64,000 nucleotides of DNA, from NCBI GenBank assembly GCA_963931865.1, contig OZ007517.1:7242676-7306675 (forward strand), read 5' to 3'. Both the position numbers and the translations under genes were made by a program. Positions 22,528-36,500 of this stretch are shown in pieces; position 1 is the stretch's first letter; each line of letters begins with the position of its first letter. This stretch comes from Axinella damicornis. Lineage: Eukaryota; Porifera; Demospongiae; Axinellida; Axinellidae. Below the pieces are notes generated by a model, which searched no databases, had not been told where the DNA came from, and saw only the letters and a list, made by a program, of their open reading frames with translations.

Positions 22528-25500
22528 ACAAGACTATTGAATGACTTTCAAGTCCAGCTCCAAGTATTGATGGTGTTGTATAGTTGAATCTGCACTCTGT
22601 AATGGTACAAGAATACACACGTCATGGTACGTGGAAACACAGAGTCCAGGGTTTCATTTTTTGTTTGGGGGGGGGGGGGGGGGGGGGAGCACTTGCTGCT
22701 CCCCCTGAAAAACACTATATACAAGGCAACTCATGCCCACACTACAATTTTGTCCCCACTTGAATGAGTCTCTAAATCAATCACAGCAGACTGGTAGTCT
22801 GAAATGCAGGGTCAGATCACGTGAAAGTGACGTCTGTTCTGTGACAGTTGTATGAGATTCAGTTGCTCATCCCACGCATCTAGCATTGATTCCAACTGTC
22901 AGGGGATGGATCCCAGGCTCTGCTCTGAACCCTGCTAGAGTATTAGGCAGTGATGGCAAGAGGCATCCCACTCCCCTCATCATCTGGCTCAGCTCCCTGC
23001 CCACCCAACTCATGCATGCTGCTAATGTCTGTGCTTTTCTCGTAGTAGCAGTGCCGTGGACGAGGTGATCATGAAGATGTGGGTACTAATCCGTCACAAC
23101 CGCATGCGCTGCATTGACTGACATGTGATCCGCCCCCACATTCCAGAATCTGCCAGTCCACATTTACAGCCTACTTATCCACATGCGCGTGGTGAGAAGC
23201 TGGATGCAGTTTGATACTAGCCTCATTCCCAGGCCATTCCACCGCCAGTCTTTGATCGCTTGCAGTATGTATACTGCAGGTGACCAAATACTGGCAGTGG
23301 GAATGGCCTGGGAACGAAGCTAGTTTAATAAACATCAGAGTAGTTTTCAAAGCCTGAGAAAGAGCTGATCAGGCTGATTAGTCGTATGTATGTAATGGAG
23401 AGAGGTACAACTTTGCACAGGTAGCTTCTACGTATCACACGATTGTTGCTACACTTTGTGCTGCACAACCTACCATGGAAGCTGGGATGTTGTTCCGCCA
23501 GCACCAGTTGCTAAGAGCCTGTACATGGGAGGTGAAAGTACAGTGCATATTGCATAGTTACGCTACTTGCAATTCTCATTGTTTGGGCCACTAGTAAAGT
23601 TAAAAGGGGTGGACTGATATCTTGTTGGTATTGAGTGCCAGTGCTTTGTTCAGCTACATATAGCCTTCAGCTACATATAGCTTTCTTTGTGTGCTTTGTG
23701 ATCTGTGGTGTGTGCATACTGTGTACTGTTACTTCTGGGTCCGTGGAGAGTGACGGGGTGGTTCCTCAGGCAGTAGCTAAAAACGTGACTGGATCTGCAG
23801 AACATGTGCGGTACGCATCTTTAAATTGATACCGAGATTTGTCACTGGTCCGGGTTTCTGTTGCAAACTCAGCTCTGGAAGACCTGAATGCAACTATGGA
23901 AGGCAGCTCTGGAAGACCTGAATGCAACTATGGAAGGCAGCTCTGGAAGACCTGAATGCAACTATGGAAGGCAGCTCTGGAAGACCTGAATGCAACTATG
24001 GAAGGCAGCTCTGGAAGACCTGAATGCAACTATGGAAGGCAGCTCTGGAAGACCTGAATGCAACTATGGAAGGCAGCTCTGGAAGACCTGAATGCAACTA
24101 TGGAAGGCAGCTCTGGAAGACCTGTAAGTGAAACTGCCGAAACTTAGGTACGTATGAAGCCAGCAATCTTCGCAAGAAACCTTCTGATTCATTTCGGGAA
24201 AGCATTCCATCACAGATTCATTTCGGGAAAGCATTCCAAATCTCGGCATTTATTTTAAAGACACGTACCGTGTTTTCCTGGCTATCCAGGTACTGCAGAA
24301 TAAAATAAGCCAACACACCTTTCTCTTCTTTTGTACAACTGCACAATACGTCATGAAGAGTTGAAACTTGCTACGTATTTACCCGGTATGTGAATATGCA
24401 TAAGGTAAAGTGGGGTCATCAAATGTGCCAACACTGTTGTAGAGCAACCCTCCCCCCCCCCCCCCCCCCCCCCCCCCCGGAGACACCAGCCTTAGTTTGG
24501 CTGAAAGGGTTTGATTAAAACACCTACATACGTGTACACCGTACAGAGACCAACACTTCTTCTAGCACTGACAAATTAACACTAAACCGACATACGTACT
24601 TTTCAGCAGCCTTCACGAAGCCAGTAGCTCTGAGGATTTGTGTCAGCTCACTCCTGCTTCCCCCGGATGGGTCTGATGCCTGCCACAACCTTAGCAGCTG
24701 TAAGGAAGGGGTCTCCTTGAAGCTGGTTTTGATCTCTTGAAGCTTCTCATCAGGGATGCCCAACGCTCCTGACAACTGAACCAAACCTCCACTGATGTGC
24801 TCTGAGCAGTGAATCACCTCCTCTGTCGTGACCGTCTCCTGTTGAACACTCGGGTTGCAGCTGAAACCAGGACACCTGACAAACTGCAGGACATGTCAGA
24901 AAAAGGCTCATACATGTTACTGAATATATATGATTATATAGTCCATCTACGTAGGATACTTATGGTCTCTATTATTTGTGGGTGCTAATTAATTTTAGCA
25001 AATTGGACCTATGTAACTTTGAACCCATAAACGTAACAATAACTCACGTTCGTCTCTTTCAATGACACTGGAACTGAGATATGGACCTTATCAAGCATTT
25101 TAGCATGACCAGCCTGGAGCTTTGTCTATTCCAGGGTTACTAACCTTTGAACCCACGCTAGCAGCCTTAGCTCCCTCTATTCCATGGTTATGTACGTGCT
25201 GGTTATATATACATGCCTTCGTAGCATATTCTCTTATTATGGGTATTGCAACTACCCACCTCCTCACTGTCAAGTGCGTCAGGAGTGACGACTCTGTCCC
25301 CGTCAAAGCAGCCTCCCAGGAGTCTGACATATAAAGAATAGCATACACTGCAAGTAATGTGAAATGGTTGCCTCAGTTGTTTTAGTGTAGGAGCAAGCTG
25401 GCGTAGTTGTGAGCGCTGTAACACTTTCTTGTCTTCCCTTTGGCCGCCATTGCCAACTCGGTTGACTGAGCGCGGTCATAACGTGGCATGTGTGTTAATT

Positions 25501-28500
25501 AGAATGAGTTGCAATTAATTAGTTGCACTACCTGTGAGTTGCAACCGGTTGCAACGGTTGCTACCAGGAGTGTACGTTGTTGCCCCTCGTAATTATGTAG
25601 TAGAATTAGTCAATGTGAGCTAATTTGGGATTCCGAAAGATTGCCATGAAAAAACAGACAGTTGGCTCAATTACTTGTCAGTCGTGTTGTTTTCTCACAT
25701 CCTTGACAGAGTAGTTTTCAGTATAGCCTCGTTCCCAGGCGCTTGGCAGTTGGGGACTGGGAACGAGGCTATTTTCAGTAGTGACTAGTGTCATACTGTA
25801 TAGACCAAGATGCTGCTGTTTATAACACCCTTGGTCATGTGACCGGGTATCGGTATAATCTCCATTCCATGTGGTCTGCTATGTATGCAATGCACTGTAG
25901 TCAGGGGATGAAATGGTCATCCCTGAAAGTAATTTCAGTCACATGGCAATTGTTTTCAGTCCTACATGTTCAGCTTACTGCCATGATTAGTTCAGATACT
26001 GTGTACTACACAAGCTTATTCCATGTAATCAGTATTGTTTGCATGATCAGGTGATGAAATGGTTGTTTCCCTGAAAGTAATCATACGGCAATTTGGGCTG
26101 TTAGTGTTGTAGCCCATGGTGCTATGCATGGCAATCACGAGCAGTGCAGATGAAATTCATTTAAGCTGTGGTCAGTGTTACTACTGCACATGCTCAGAAG
26201 TGTGACGTGCACGTGACAACCGTATTATTTGAAGGAGTATAGGCTACTTCCTATGCTTTCCACTGACAAACACAGAAACATCCTCCATTGCAGGATGCTC
26301 AGCCTCCGCTCTTTGATTGTATGCGGTATGCAAGTATGTAAGGGGGAGGCCTGGGAGATCTAGTACTTGTGGAGACGGAGGGTAGACATACGGGGGGTGA
26401 GGCCAGACAAAGGATCTCGAAGCCTTTCTTGTAATGTCCATCCAGGGGGCTGCATGGATACCATGCAGCATTCGCAAGGCAGTTGATCAATATCGTTCAT
26501 TGTTCACAGTGCCAGGCCCAGATCAACCCAAAGTGGGAATTACAATTGATTGACCATCTGTATGCACATCCTTGACAGAGTTCACAATTGTTGGGCACTG
26601 GCCCCCCAAGTGTCTGCCTGATGTCGGCACACGTAACCGGATATCTCAGCCGTATATTCATGCTGCAAGTGATCAAAAACTGGCAGTAGGAACCGCCTGG
26701 GAACGACGCAACATACTCTAATGCTCTTTGGCTAATGCCTTAGGAGCCTGTACTTAACAATAAGAGGGGGTTTCACATGATACCTCACCTCTCAGCTGCT
26801 GCTTTTATCCCAATGTTTCTCAGATGCTGGGCTAGTAGCTCTCGAGAGCCTTTATCCTGGTTCCATGTCCAGAGCAGATCGTACGGTATGCTCTGGTTGG
26901 AGTTTGGGCTTGCCTGGATAGCCCTCAGTTCACGGGTCATGCTCAGCTCGGCTGCAAGTGCTGTCAGCTTTGTTCCAATCTCCAGTGAGACTCTGAGAAT
27001 CTCTCTTTGTGACATTGAGTCGTCTCCCTAGTTGGAATTGCAGAGAAGGTTCATACGTACGTAGAGTCAATGTAGTCATGGAAGCCATCTTTGAAAGCAG
27101 ATTCACATTAGCAATGAAATGTTAACATACCGTGATCCGTGTGGGTCTTCTAGAGCTGAAGGCACCTGAATCCAGTCTATTTCGTTATGGAAAGAATGCA
27201 GAAATAATTGTTTGTGTTAGTAGCACACTTGAATCTGTTTCATATACCCTGCTACCATTTCTGTAAGCATATGAATAAAGGCCTCTCTTTCTCCTAGCCT
27301 CGTTCCCAGACTGTGGGAGAAATGGCCTATGGCCTGGGAACAGGGCTACCATTTATCCCCCGACTTGCTGGGATGGAAGTCCAGATATAGAACACCTGGA
27401 GTTAGGACTTACTGTTCAGCAGTCCTGGTGAGTCCAGCTCGCCAGAGTGCATTGACCAGCTGACGTCGAGTTCCATTGCTCTGCACCCATGAAATCAACT
27501 GCACAAAGCACTTGTCGGGAGCGTTGCCATCCGAAAGGCTTCCCTCCAGATTTGGGAGTTCCAATTCTAAAAGCAACTCGTTGCTCTTCTCAGCTGCTGT
27601 CAGTCTGTCCGCAACAGCCCACAGCTCGCCCTCTTTGAAGCTGGAGGAATTCTGTTGACACAACATGTGCATGAATTTAGACTAATTCCTCCTATAATGT
27701 ACCCTTTTATCAAGGAACTAGTGAATTAGGTATATAGTCTCGTTCCCAGGCCCCTGGCCAGCTTTTTGTCACTTGCAGTACGGAAAAACTGCACATGCCT
27801 GGGAACGAGGCTACACATTTCCCCTCTGTAATTGTGTGAAAACTATGCCGTATATGTAGCCTCGTTCCCAGGCCCCGCCCAGCTTTTATCACTTGCAAGT
27901 GACGAAAAGCTGGGCGGGACCTGGGAATGAGGCTACCTATACTGTATTCAATCTAACCATATTACAATGGTGCGTCCAATTAGGGCTGTCACAATATATC
28001 AATATGTAGCTATATTGCAATACGACGTATCGCAATACAATTCAATACACTTACTTCGACATATCGATATATTGCGTAGGGCAATATATTGCAGCGTATT
28101 GCATGTATTGTGCCACAAGTGTGCCCAGCGAAAGGCTGTTTAGCTCGGCAGGCAACCTCGTAAATGGCAAGAGATCCTGTCTTTTGCCTGAAAATGGTGA
28201 CAAACTTCTTTTTCTGTATGAAAACCTAAGGCGTTAACCTTCTTGTAGTTTTAAGACTTGCTGAACGTATACTTGCTCTTCCTGTTACTGGTTTAATAAT
28301 AACCACATCTGTGCATTGCAATACAGCAATATAATGTGAACATCTTGCATGCAATATGCAATATGCCAATTTGCCGTATTGTGACAGCCCTACGTCCAAT
28401 GCTATGGTAGTGAATTATTAGTTTTTCTACCATTTTATTAGCATGAATACGGTAAGTACGTATCCGTGTGTGGACATTAGGCTCGTACATATTGTAAAAA

Positions 28501-31500
28501 TGGCACCAACTGAGGAAAGAGAAAACCGAAAACTTACTCTGCCCACTGACTTTAGCCAGTATTGCTGCTCTGAAGAGGGATTGTATCGATTGCCGCACTC
28601 ACGGCATTGGAGGTAGGAATCAATCTGGGTGCAGCTTTGCTCGAAGATGAGAAAGTGCTTGGCACTGCTGCACTCAGACTGGAACGCAGTGTAGACTTTG
28701 ATGAGTGGCATCCATTCTCTGACCTCATTGCAGCATTCGGAGATTATGATCAACAGTTCACGGCAGATGTCCATGAACAGTGGAATGCGCGGCTTGCGTG
28801 GAGCACATCGAGCAATGTCAAGCTGAATGCTGTTTGGCAGCTCTGTGATCGTGATCTCATCGATTCTGTCATTCTGGCCGTACTGGAGCGTGATGCTGTT
28901 ACGATGGATCCCCCTGGGAATGAGCAGCTGGATGTCTCTGTGCTTGGTGAGAGAGGTGGCCAATCGAACAAAGAATCCGGGTGGAATGTAACCAGTGTTG
29001 AAAACAAGGTGGAGCGGTGCGGCCGTTTTCACTGGTTGTTGTGCCCGGATGAGTGGTGTGTTGATGTCTGGACGCATGCCAAGCATGCAGGGAATGAAAT
29101 ACTCGCGACAATCGTAGTGGTTCGGCAAGCCCGTCTTGACAGGAGCTGCTAGGAGAAAGTGCTCTAGCAGATCCATTAGGGATTGTGGAGGTACAGGTGC
29201 TCCACTGTCCTTCCAAACTTCCTTGTAGAGGATCTCTAGGAGAATTCCTTCTTCTCTGAGACGTTTCCAGGGAATTTTCTCACCATGAGTTTTCTTGTGT
29301 CGTTGGATTGATAGCAGCTTGCCAAATTGGTCGACTAGCCATTGTGGGTTTGCAATGACTACTTCACGAAAGCTACTGACAGCACCGTAGTAAAGTAGGA
29401 CACCATACTGGTGGTAGAAGTTGAGCACACTTGGAAGGGAATTCACTGGGATGTCACATTCATTTGCGATTGCGAGGCATTCTTGCATCTTGAAGATTGG
29501 CTTTTTCATCCTGTCACTGGCTTCTTGGAATATCTTCCTGAACAGCACCCAGTTTATGGGTGTAGAGACTGTTAGCTTTGACTGTGCGAGATCCTTTATG
29601 GAATTTCGAATCTGTTCGAAGCCAGGGTCTTCCTTTTCCCCTTTTCCAGCCGTGCTGTTATCCACGATCACCCCTGGCCCATCCAGGAAGAGGTCATAGA
29701 AGGCCTTACCTTGGTAGACATCATCTAGCTGCTTGAGGATTCCTTTCTTTCTTTGTTCGGGATCCGAGCTCTCGAATGCCAGTTGGTCGCCGTGTGTACC
29801 TACAGGAATGATCTTGGGGTGAGTAGGAAGCTCTGTGCAAGTGGAAACCGAGTCTTGACCTGCTATGGCTACCCCGCCTTGAGCTTGTGCATGTATAGCA
29901 GCCATCCACTGAGAGAGAAGATCGATTTGTGACCGGCTCTGTTGTTCCTCGCAGATAATTTCTCCCTCATGACGGGTAACAAGTTTCAACCTTCCGTTGA
30001 GGTCTTCGGCGGCATTGAAGAGCAGCAGGAACACACTTCGAGAGGTGAGAAATAGAGGAATGACATCGAGGAAGACCGGCTGCCCTCCGCAGTCCCATAT
30101 ATGGATCAAGACTTCAGGCTCATCATCAGACTTGGCTGTTGCGACAGACTGTGCTTGTGCGACGATCTTGTTGATAATCTCCTCCTTTATCGCTTTGATC
30201 TCACTGACAAACTTAGTGTAGTCCCTTCCTGCTGCTCTTGGGTTGCTCTGGGTGAGGTATCCGCGCAACCATTCGGCCACTGATGAAATTGGTGCAAACA
30301 GCTGCTCAGCTGTGCGCGAGCGGTTCGACTTGACCTTCTTAAAGTGCCCAACCAGTTCACTGATTTCATCATCTTTGCCCACTTCCGTCCAGCAACCAGT
30401 CGTTTTGCCGTTGGAGAGAGCTGCACTGGCCCAGTGAAAGCGAACTTTAAATGTGTCTGCAAGAATGGTGCTACTTGGTTTCAACTCAAGCTCAAGATTC
30501 ATCAGGCCACGTCGAAGACTGCTCTTTCCAACGCCGGCTGGCCCGATGAACATCACTCGGGCGTACGTTACTTTCACTTCTCCATTTTTCAGTGCTTCCC
30601 GGTAATCCTCTGCGCAATAAAGGAACCACATGGTTATACATAGTTCCATGTTCTGTATATCCGAACAGAGCTTACTTCTTAGTTTTTCAACCCTGGCACA
30701 TTCCTCTTGCTTTCTCCGAGTCTCTTCCTTTGACGTGTCTGCATTGGCAGATCCACTTGAGTGTGTATGTTCCCACTTTCCGGGCTGCAGCTTTTCTCTC
30801 TCATCACCAAACTGCAAGTGGATGGGCATAGGAAAACAACCTCATTTGCAAGCTAGAGTTTGAAAAGGTCTTGTACCACTTTCGATATTGAACAGAGTTT
30901 GGCTAAAACTTACGTAAAGCTGGATGCATATATGGGTAGGGAAATTGGCATACCAGTGAAGAGCCAAAATCAGTGAATTTTAGGCTTTAGTTTTTATTGC
31001 GGGGGGGGGGGGGGGGGGGGGGGGTTATAGCAATGACTTCATACGTATGTGCTATCTACTGCACTGATAGACACAGACAGGCCCTCTAACAACAAAGTTG
31101 CCACAAGGACTGACTTCAGAGAAAACATAGGTTGCTCAATTCACACAAACCACCTGCCTGACTTCAAAGGTGGGATGAACAATCATGCTAATCATCAGTT
31201 CTAGTAACTTACAAGATTTTCTGAATCACTATCTAGTTCTCCGATGCGGGGCCATATTGCTCCCATCTTGAAGCTGGCAGTTCCAGCAGTTCAGTGACTG
31301 GCTACTTCATTACGTAGCTGCACCCTGGGCTCTGAACACAAGTGAATCCTGATCACGTACAGTCTGACTAAAATGGTTCTCAAGCTCCTTTTATAGTGTG
31401 TAGTGACCATACAATGTGAATGGGGGATTTCTCCGGAAGTTAGGATATATAATAATGTGTGGTATGGTATAATAATGTTATAGTAGCCCCACAAATGAGA

Positions 31501-33407
31501 TTGTGCAGTGAAACAATTGGCACACTGCTGGGTGCTTTGAAGTGTACTATTCTTGTCAGTGAATGCTGTGTGGGTTTTGAGGCTGTGGGAATACAGTTGG
31601 AGCACCAAGCCATCCCTCCCTGCCTGTGCATGAGTCAGGAGAGGTGGCTGTCCATTAGGAAACACCTGATCCCCAGCTTTGATTGGGGGCACACATCAGA
31701 ATGTACCATGTACGTACTCCATTTTAGATCGTTTTGCCGAACAGAAACTGCATGGTGCTGAGTGAGATCTGTCTACACGTTGGGCCTAGCTACCATGTGA
31801 TGAGTATTGTGTACAGTCATGTTTTCCAATACAGCACGTATGTGCTGGTTGATAGATACATACACTATTTGTGAAAACGTGCCAGGTAGGAGGGGCGCAA
31901 TATGCCGATTGATTTTTGCTTAAGGTGGACCGGTTTCGACCCTCATTTATATAGCGGTGGGTCATCATCAGCAGGCACCGCTCTGGTAGAAAGTGGCAAC
32001 TGCAAGGTCTCTTTTATACTCAGCAGTGGCATTGTGACAGAAGCCACCCCTTGGAGCCAGGATGGTGTGCAGTGCATTCCACTCTATCAAAGCTGTTGTC
32101 AGCCAGGTCGATTTATTGTGCCCCATATATTATTGCTGTAACCGTAACCCCCAATAAAAGTCATTCCTTTAAGGTTATGGAATACTCATGCACACGCCAT
32201 GTGAAGTGTATTGAAAGTGCATGCTGAATTTTGTACCCGAATTGGACCTGGTGAATGGTGTTAAAATAGTCATCAAGGGCATGGTGGAAGCTTTTTTGAG
32301 AGCATTATCGTTGGCAAACTTATCTGCTGTCTCATTCAAGAAAAGCGGTTAGTAATACCACTTTTTGGTGAACTGAACTGCTTGTTTTTGGATGGCTATA
32401 CAGCGTATCCGTAAAAGCTTCTGTCATGCCCTGCACCTTGTGACAGCGCACCTCCACCGCCAGAATCAAGTTGCTCACGCTCTTCATACTAAAGATTTTT
32501 GGTTACAAAAATTCAGCATGCACTTCTAATACACTTCACGCGGTGTGCGCACGAGTAACTTGCTAGATGCCTGATGTTGAGAACCAGGAATAAAACATTT
32601 TCGCCCACATACGCACCTGCACCTACACAGAGCGTGATATCATCGGTCTGACGGAGCCATCTAGACTGGTGTACTTTGCAGCTCAGGCAGACCTTGAAGA
32701 CCAGCTCACCGTCAGCAGGTCCATGCTCAAGAGGTGAGTCCCTTCTCTCCTTGAGCAGATTCACTCATTCGTTGCACTGACTGTAATGTGTGCATGTGGT
32801 GCTTGAACATGAAGCTGAAGGTGGCAGATACCCCTTTACGTTAGGTTACCTTTAAACGTCGGGGGCCCCCGACGTTTAAAGGTAACCTAACGTAAAGGGG
32901 TATCTGCCACCTTAAGTTAACACATGAAGAGTTCACCTCTCCAACAGTCTGAGTTTTGCTGATAAATCTCTTCAGCTCTAATGTTCGAACCTACGTACAG
33001 GTGAACCAGTACCAGTCGTACTCACTGAGCTTCCTGAACAGCAGTAGACCTTGTTGGGCTTAGATTTGATCTTTCTGAAAGCAAAAAGTGGAATTTCTTC
33101 ATTTCCTGGTTGTTAGTAATTGTAATGTATGTCCATACTTCAATCTGATGTTTATGGGTTTCAAAGGATTAGTTTTGCCCTGTTGGTGGACCTTCTGACA
33201 TCAGGGATAGAGTATGTGTGGGAGCATTATGTTTTAGTAAGCCCACTCCAGTGAGAGGGAGTTGAAACTAATGGTTTTGTCTGCCTTCTCCTCAATCCAC
33301 ACCCTACCTAGACATCCGCACATCCGTATCTACTCTCAGCTCATGGATGCTCACCTTTACCTATTGAAGAGATGGGTGCTGGACTACCTCACTGAAAACA
33401 AGTAATT

Positions 33408-33497
<90 letters not shown>

Positions 33498-33530
33498 ACA
33501 CACACACACACATACACACACATGCACACA

Positions 33531-33575
<45 letters not shown>

Positions 33576-36500
33576 AGACGGATGTATTTGTATGGAACTA
33601 TGGGAGGGCCCTGGGGCTGTGGTATTCTGGGTGCAGTGTGAGGGTACTACGTACTAAGGCTGCCCCAATTATAGGCCTTCTATTAGCAAATCCCATAGTT
33701 AAATGGATATCTAACCAGTTTAGGCTGGAGCAACACAGAGTGCTAGTCACTAGCTTATAGTGACAGAGCAACTTATGGAAAGTCAGAAGATTTTGTCAGT
33801 AGCTAGTTCACTGGCGCATGGCTACAGTCAGCACAAGACTACGGGTAGAGCTACGAGCAAACTCTGCCCTTTAGCACAGCAAGATACCTAGATCGATACG
33901 CTATGCCATGCCGGTGCACTGCGGTGTTCTGTTCGACTTGCGACTGAATGTCTCACTCGAGAGGTCCTAACTCTATTCTAACCCGTACATTGTTTTGTTT
34001 GTGTACCTGCATGCATGGCTCTACATGAACAGCCTGGAGAATGTTCGTACATAGTTTACACCTTTTGTGGACATTATACATATGGGATATTGAAACCGTA
34101 CGTTTTGATCACAGTATTTGTTGAAGCTGCAGTTTGATCCATTGTAGAATGGGTGGAGCAAAGAGTTGCCTTGGCAACAGAAAACACTGTAGTTGGAATT
34201 CCCATAAGGGACAGGGAAGCATCAAATGCTTAAGATTTCTCTCAGAGGCGGAGCATCACACAGACATACCACGTACCTTATTCATTTCAACCACTTCCCA
34301 AGATAGGCCAGTGGGTGGCGCTCTCACTTCCCGGACAGTTTGGACTCCCGTTGCATCCATCAACTTGGCACCAAGTTGACAGCTAGCTAGCTAGCTAGCT
34401 AGCTATGCAGCTATCACACCCCAATTAATGCCCACTGAACAAATAAGTGGCATCTGTTCAACATGTGTACCAAACTATCAGCTCCTCCTCCCCCTCCCCC
34501 CTCCCTCCCCTCCCCCCTCCCCCTCCCTCCCCTCCCCCTCCCCCTCCCCCTCCCGTCCCCCTCCCCGGCCTCCCCCTTCCTCCCCCCTCCCCACAACTCA
34601 CACACACCATGCTCTCCCAGGGGGATCTCTACAGTGAAGGGGGAGCTGGTGCCCCACCTTGTTCGCCACCAGTCCCTGGAGATACCTCCTGCCTCCCCCA
34701 GTGTGACACCAGGGAAGGAGGATGGACGAGCCTCTTTCAATAGACAAGGTAAGAAGTAATGGAACGATAACTTCTCGTTCCCAGGCCCTGGGAATGAGGC
34801 TACTTCTTACTAAATTACTGTAGCTGAGCGTATAATATGCACTCCTGCTGCGTATGAACCAGCCGAAACGTAATGAGCCTAAGGTTGGTCGTTGGATGTG
34901 CTTGAATTTGCTTCGCCTTTGGCAAAGTGTTGGTCACATGATGCTTGTTTCGTGGACTCTTCCTGGTAAGTAGCTCACCCCCAACTGGACTGCAACAGTA
35001 TATATATGAGAATGCCCCGGATGCAATCTAAGAGGCTAGCATTCCTAGAGAGCATTCCCTCACCGCTTCTGCGTTTGGTGCAGAATTTTCCATGAGGTTT
35101 GTCCCCGTACTGTGCCCTAGGTACCATGTTTGCGATACTGGTTGTGGCCTTACAGTGACTGTGTATAAGTGCACGTGCTTTCTGTGTGCCACCAAAGCAT
35201 GTACCTGTGAGGGAAAGCCAATCCACCATCATGGAACCCCATGGTGACATGTGTAGACCCAGGTTAAGTAGTACTCCTAGGCCATTGTTTGTAGGACCGA
35301 AGCGAATATCATATTCGAAGTCTGGACATTCTGATAAATGTCGGATATTTACATATACGTTGTCAATTGGAGCTTGCAAACAGGCCCGGGTCATGCATGT
35401 CGTCATCCAGATTATAAACCAAAAGGCGTTCATTGTCTGGTCTGAGAAAAACCTCGCACAAATCGCTCATCGTAAATTTGGTCACCATTACCTCATAACT
35501 TTTCACTAGTAATAATCTGCCAACAGCACTACCTGGATACAGATACCAGTTTACAAACGGATATCCAGATGTTTTTTCAGCTTTATTTGTCTCTTCTGCA
35601 ATGCCCTCCTCCACTTCCCTCACTCATGCATACTAGCGCTACAGAATGCAGCCACCTCCTGTGTTGATAGCATTGAACAAATGGCGTTCCAGATGTCCTC
35701 ATTTTCTGGCTACCATGGCAACAGCGAGGCATTCACCAATCAGCTTATTCGCTGCCACGCCCTTGTGCTGGACCAGGAGCTGTGTGTTCGGGTGAACACT
35801 GTACCCGCTTACATGGAGGTCAACAGAATGGTGGGTTGTGTGTGCACATGAACCATGTGGCTGTCACATGACTGGTAGCATATGCATTGCCATACACGTG
35901 GCTGTCACATGACTAGCACATGCACTGCCATGCACCTGTGGCTGTCACATGACTGGTAGAACTTTCACTGCCATACACCTGTGGATGTCACATGACTGTT
36001 ATCACATGCACTGCCATGCACCTGTGTACGTCACATGACAGGTAGCACATGCACTGCCATACACCTGTGGATGTCACATGACTGATAGCACATGCACTGC
36101 CATACACTTGTGGATGTCACATGACTGGTAGCACATGTGCTGCCATGCACCTGTGTATGTCACATGCGTCCCCCCCCCCTGAATCTTTGCTGCCCCCTGT
36201 TGGAAATTACACAAGCATCAATTATGACATATGCAAGGCAACTCGTGACGCTGCCCTTCCTTACTTTGCCCCGCTACAATTTCGTCCCCCCTTGAATGAC
36301 TTTCTGCATGTGTGTACGTACAACAGTATAGAATAGTGTGGATGAATAGAAACCTGTATGCAGTACGTACTCTGAAGAAGCAAGGATGTGTATTGGTGTG
36401 TTGAGTGTCTGTCTGTATTAGAAACCTGCAGCTCTAAACGCATGCACACCTTCACACAGCTTCCTCACCACCTGAGTGACTTCCAGTTGGAGAGAACTAA

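Noticed and set aside
28607..29152. 181-codon plus-strand open frame
   Set aside because: Antisense shadow of the Roc-COR exon, which has clear GTPase motifs on the minus strand.
33361..33575. Cys-Val repeat open frames on the minus strand
   Set aside because: Produced by the (CA)n microsatellite in EIF2B3 intron 5.
34428..34620. Proline-rich open frames upstream of EIF2B3 exon 6
   Set aside because: CT-rich simple repeat serving as polypyrimidine tract; only the part from 34621 is exon.
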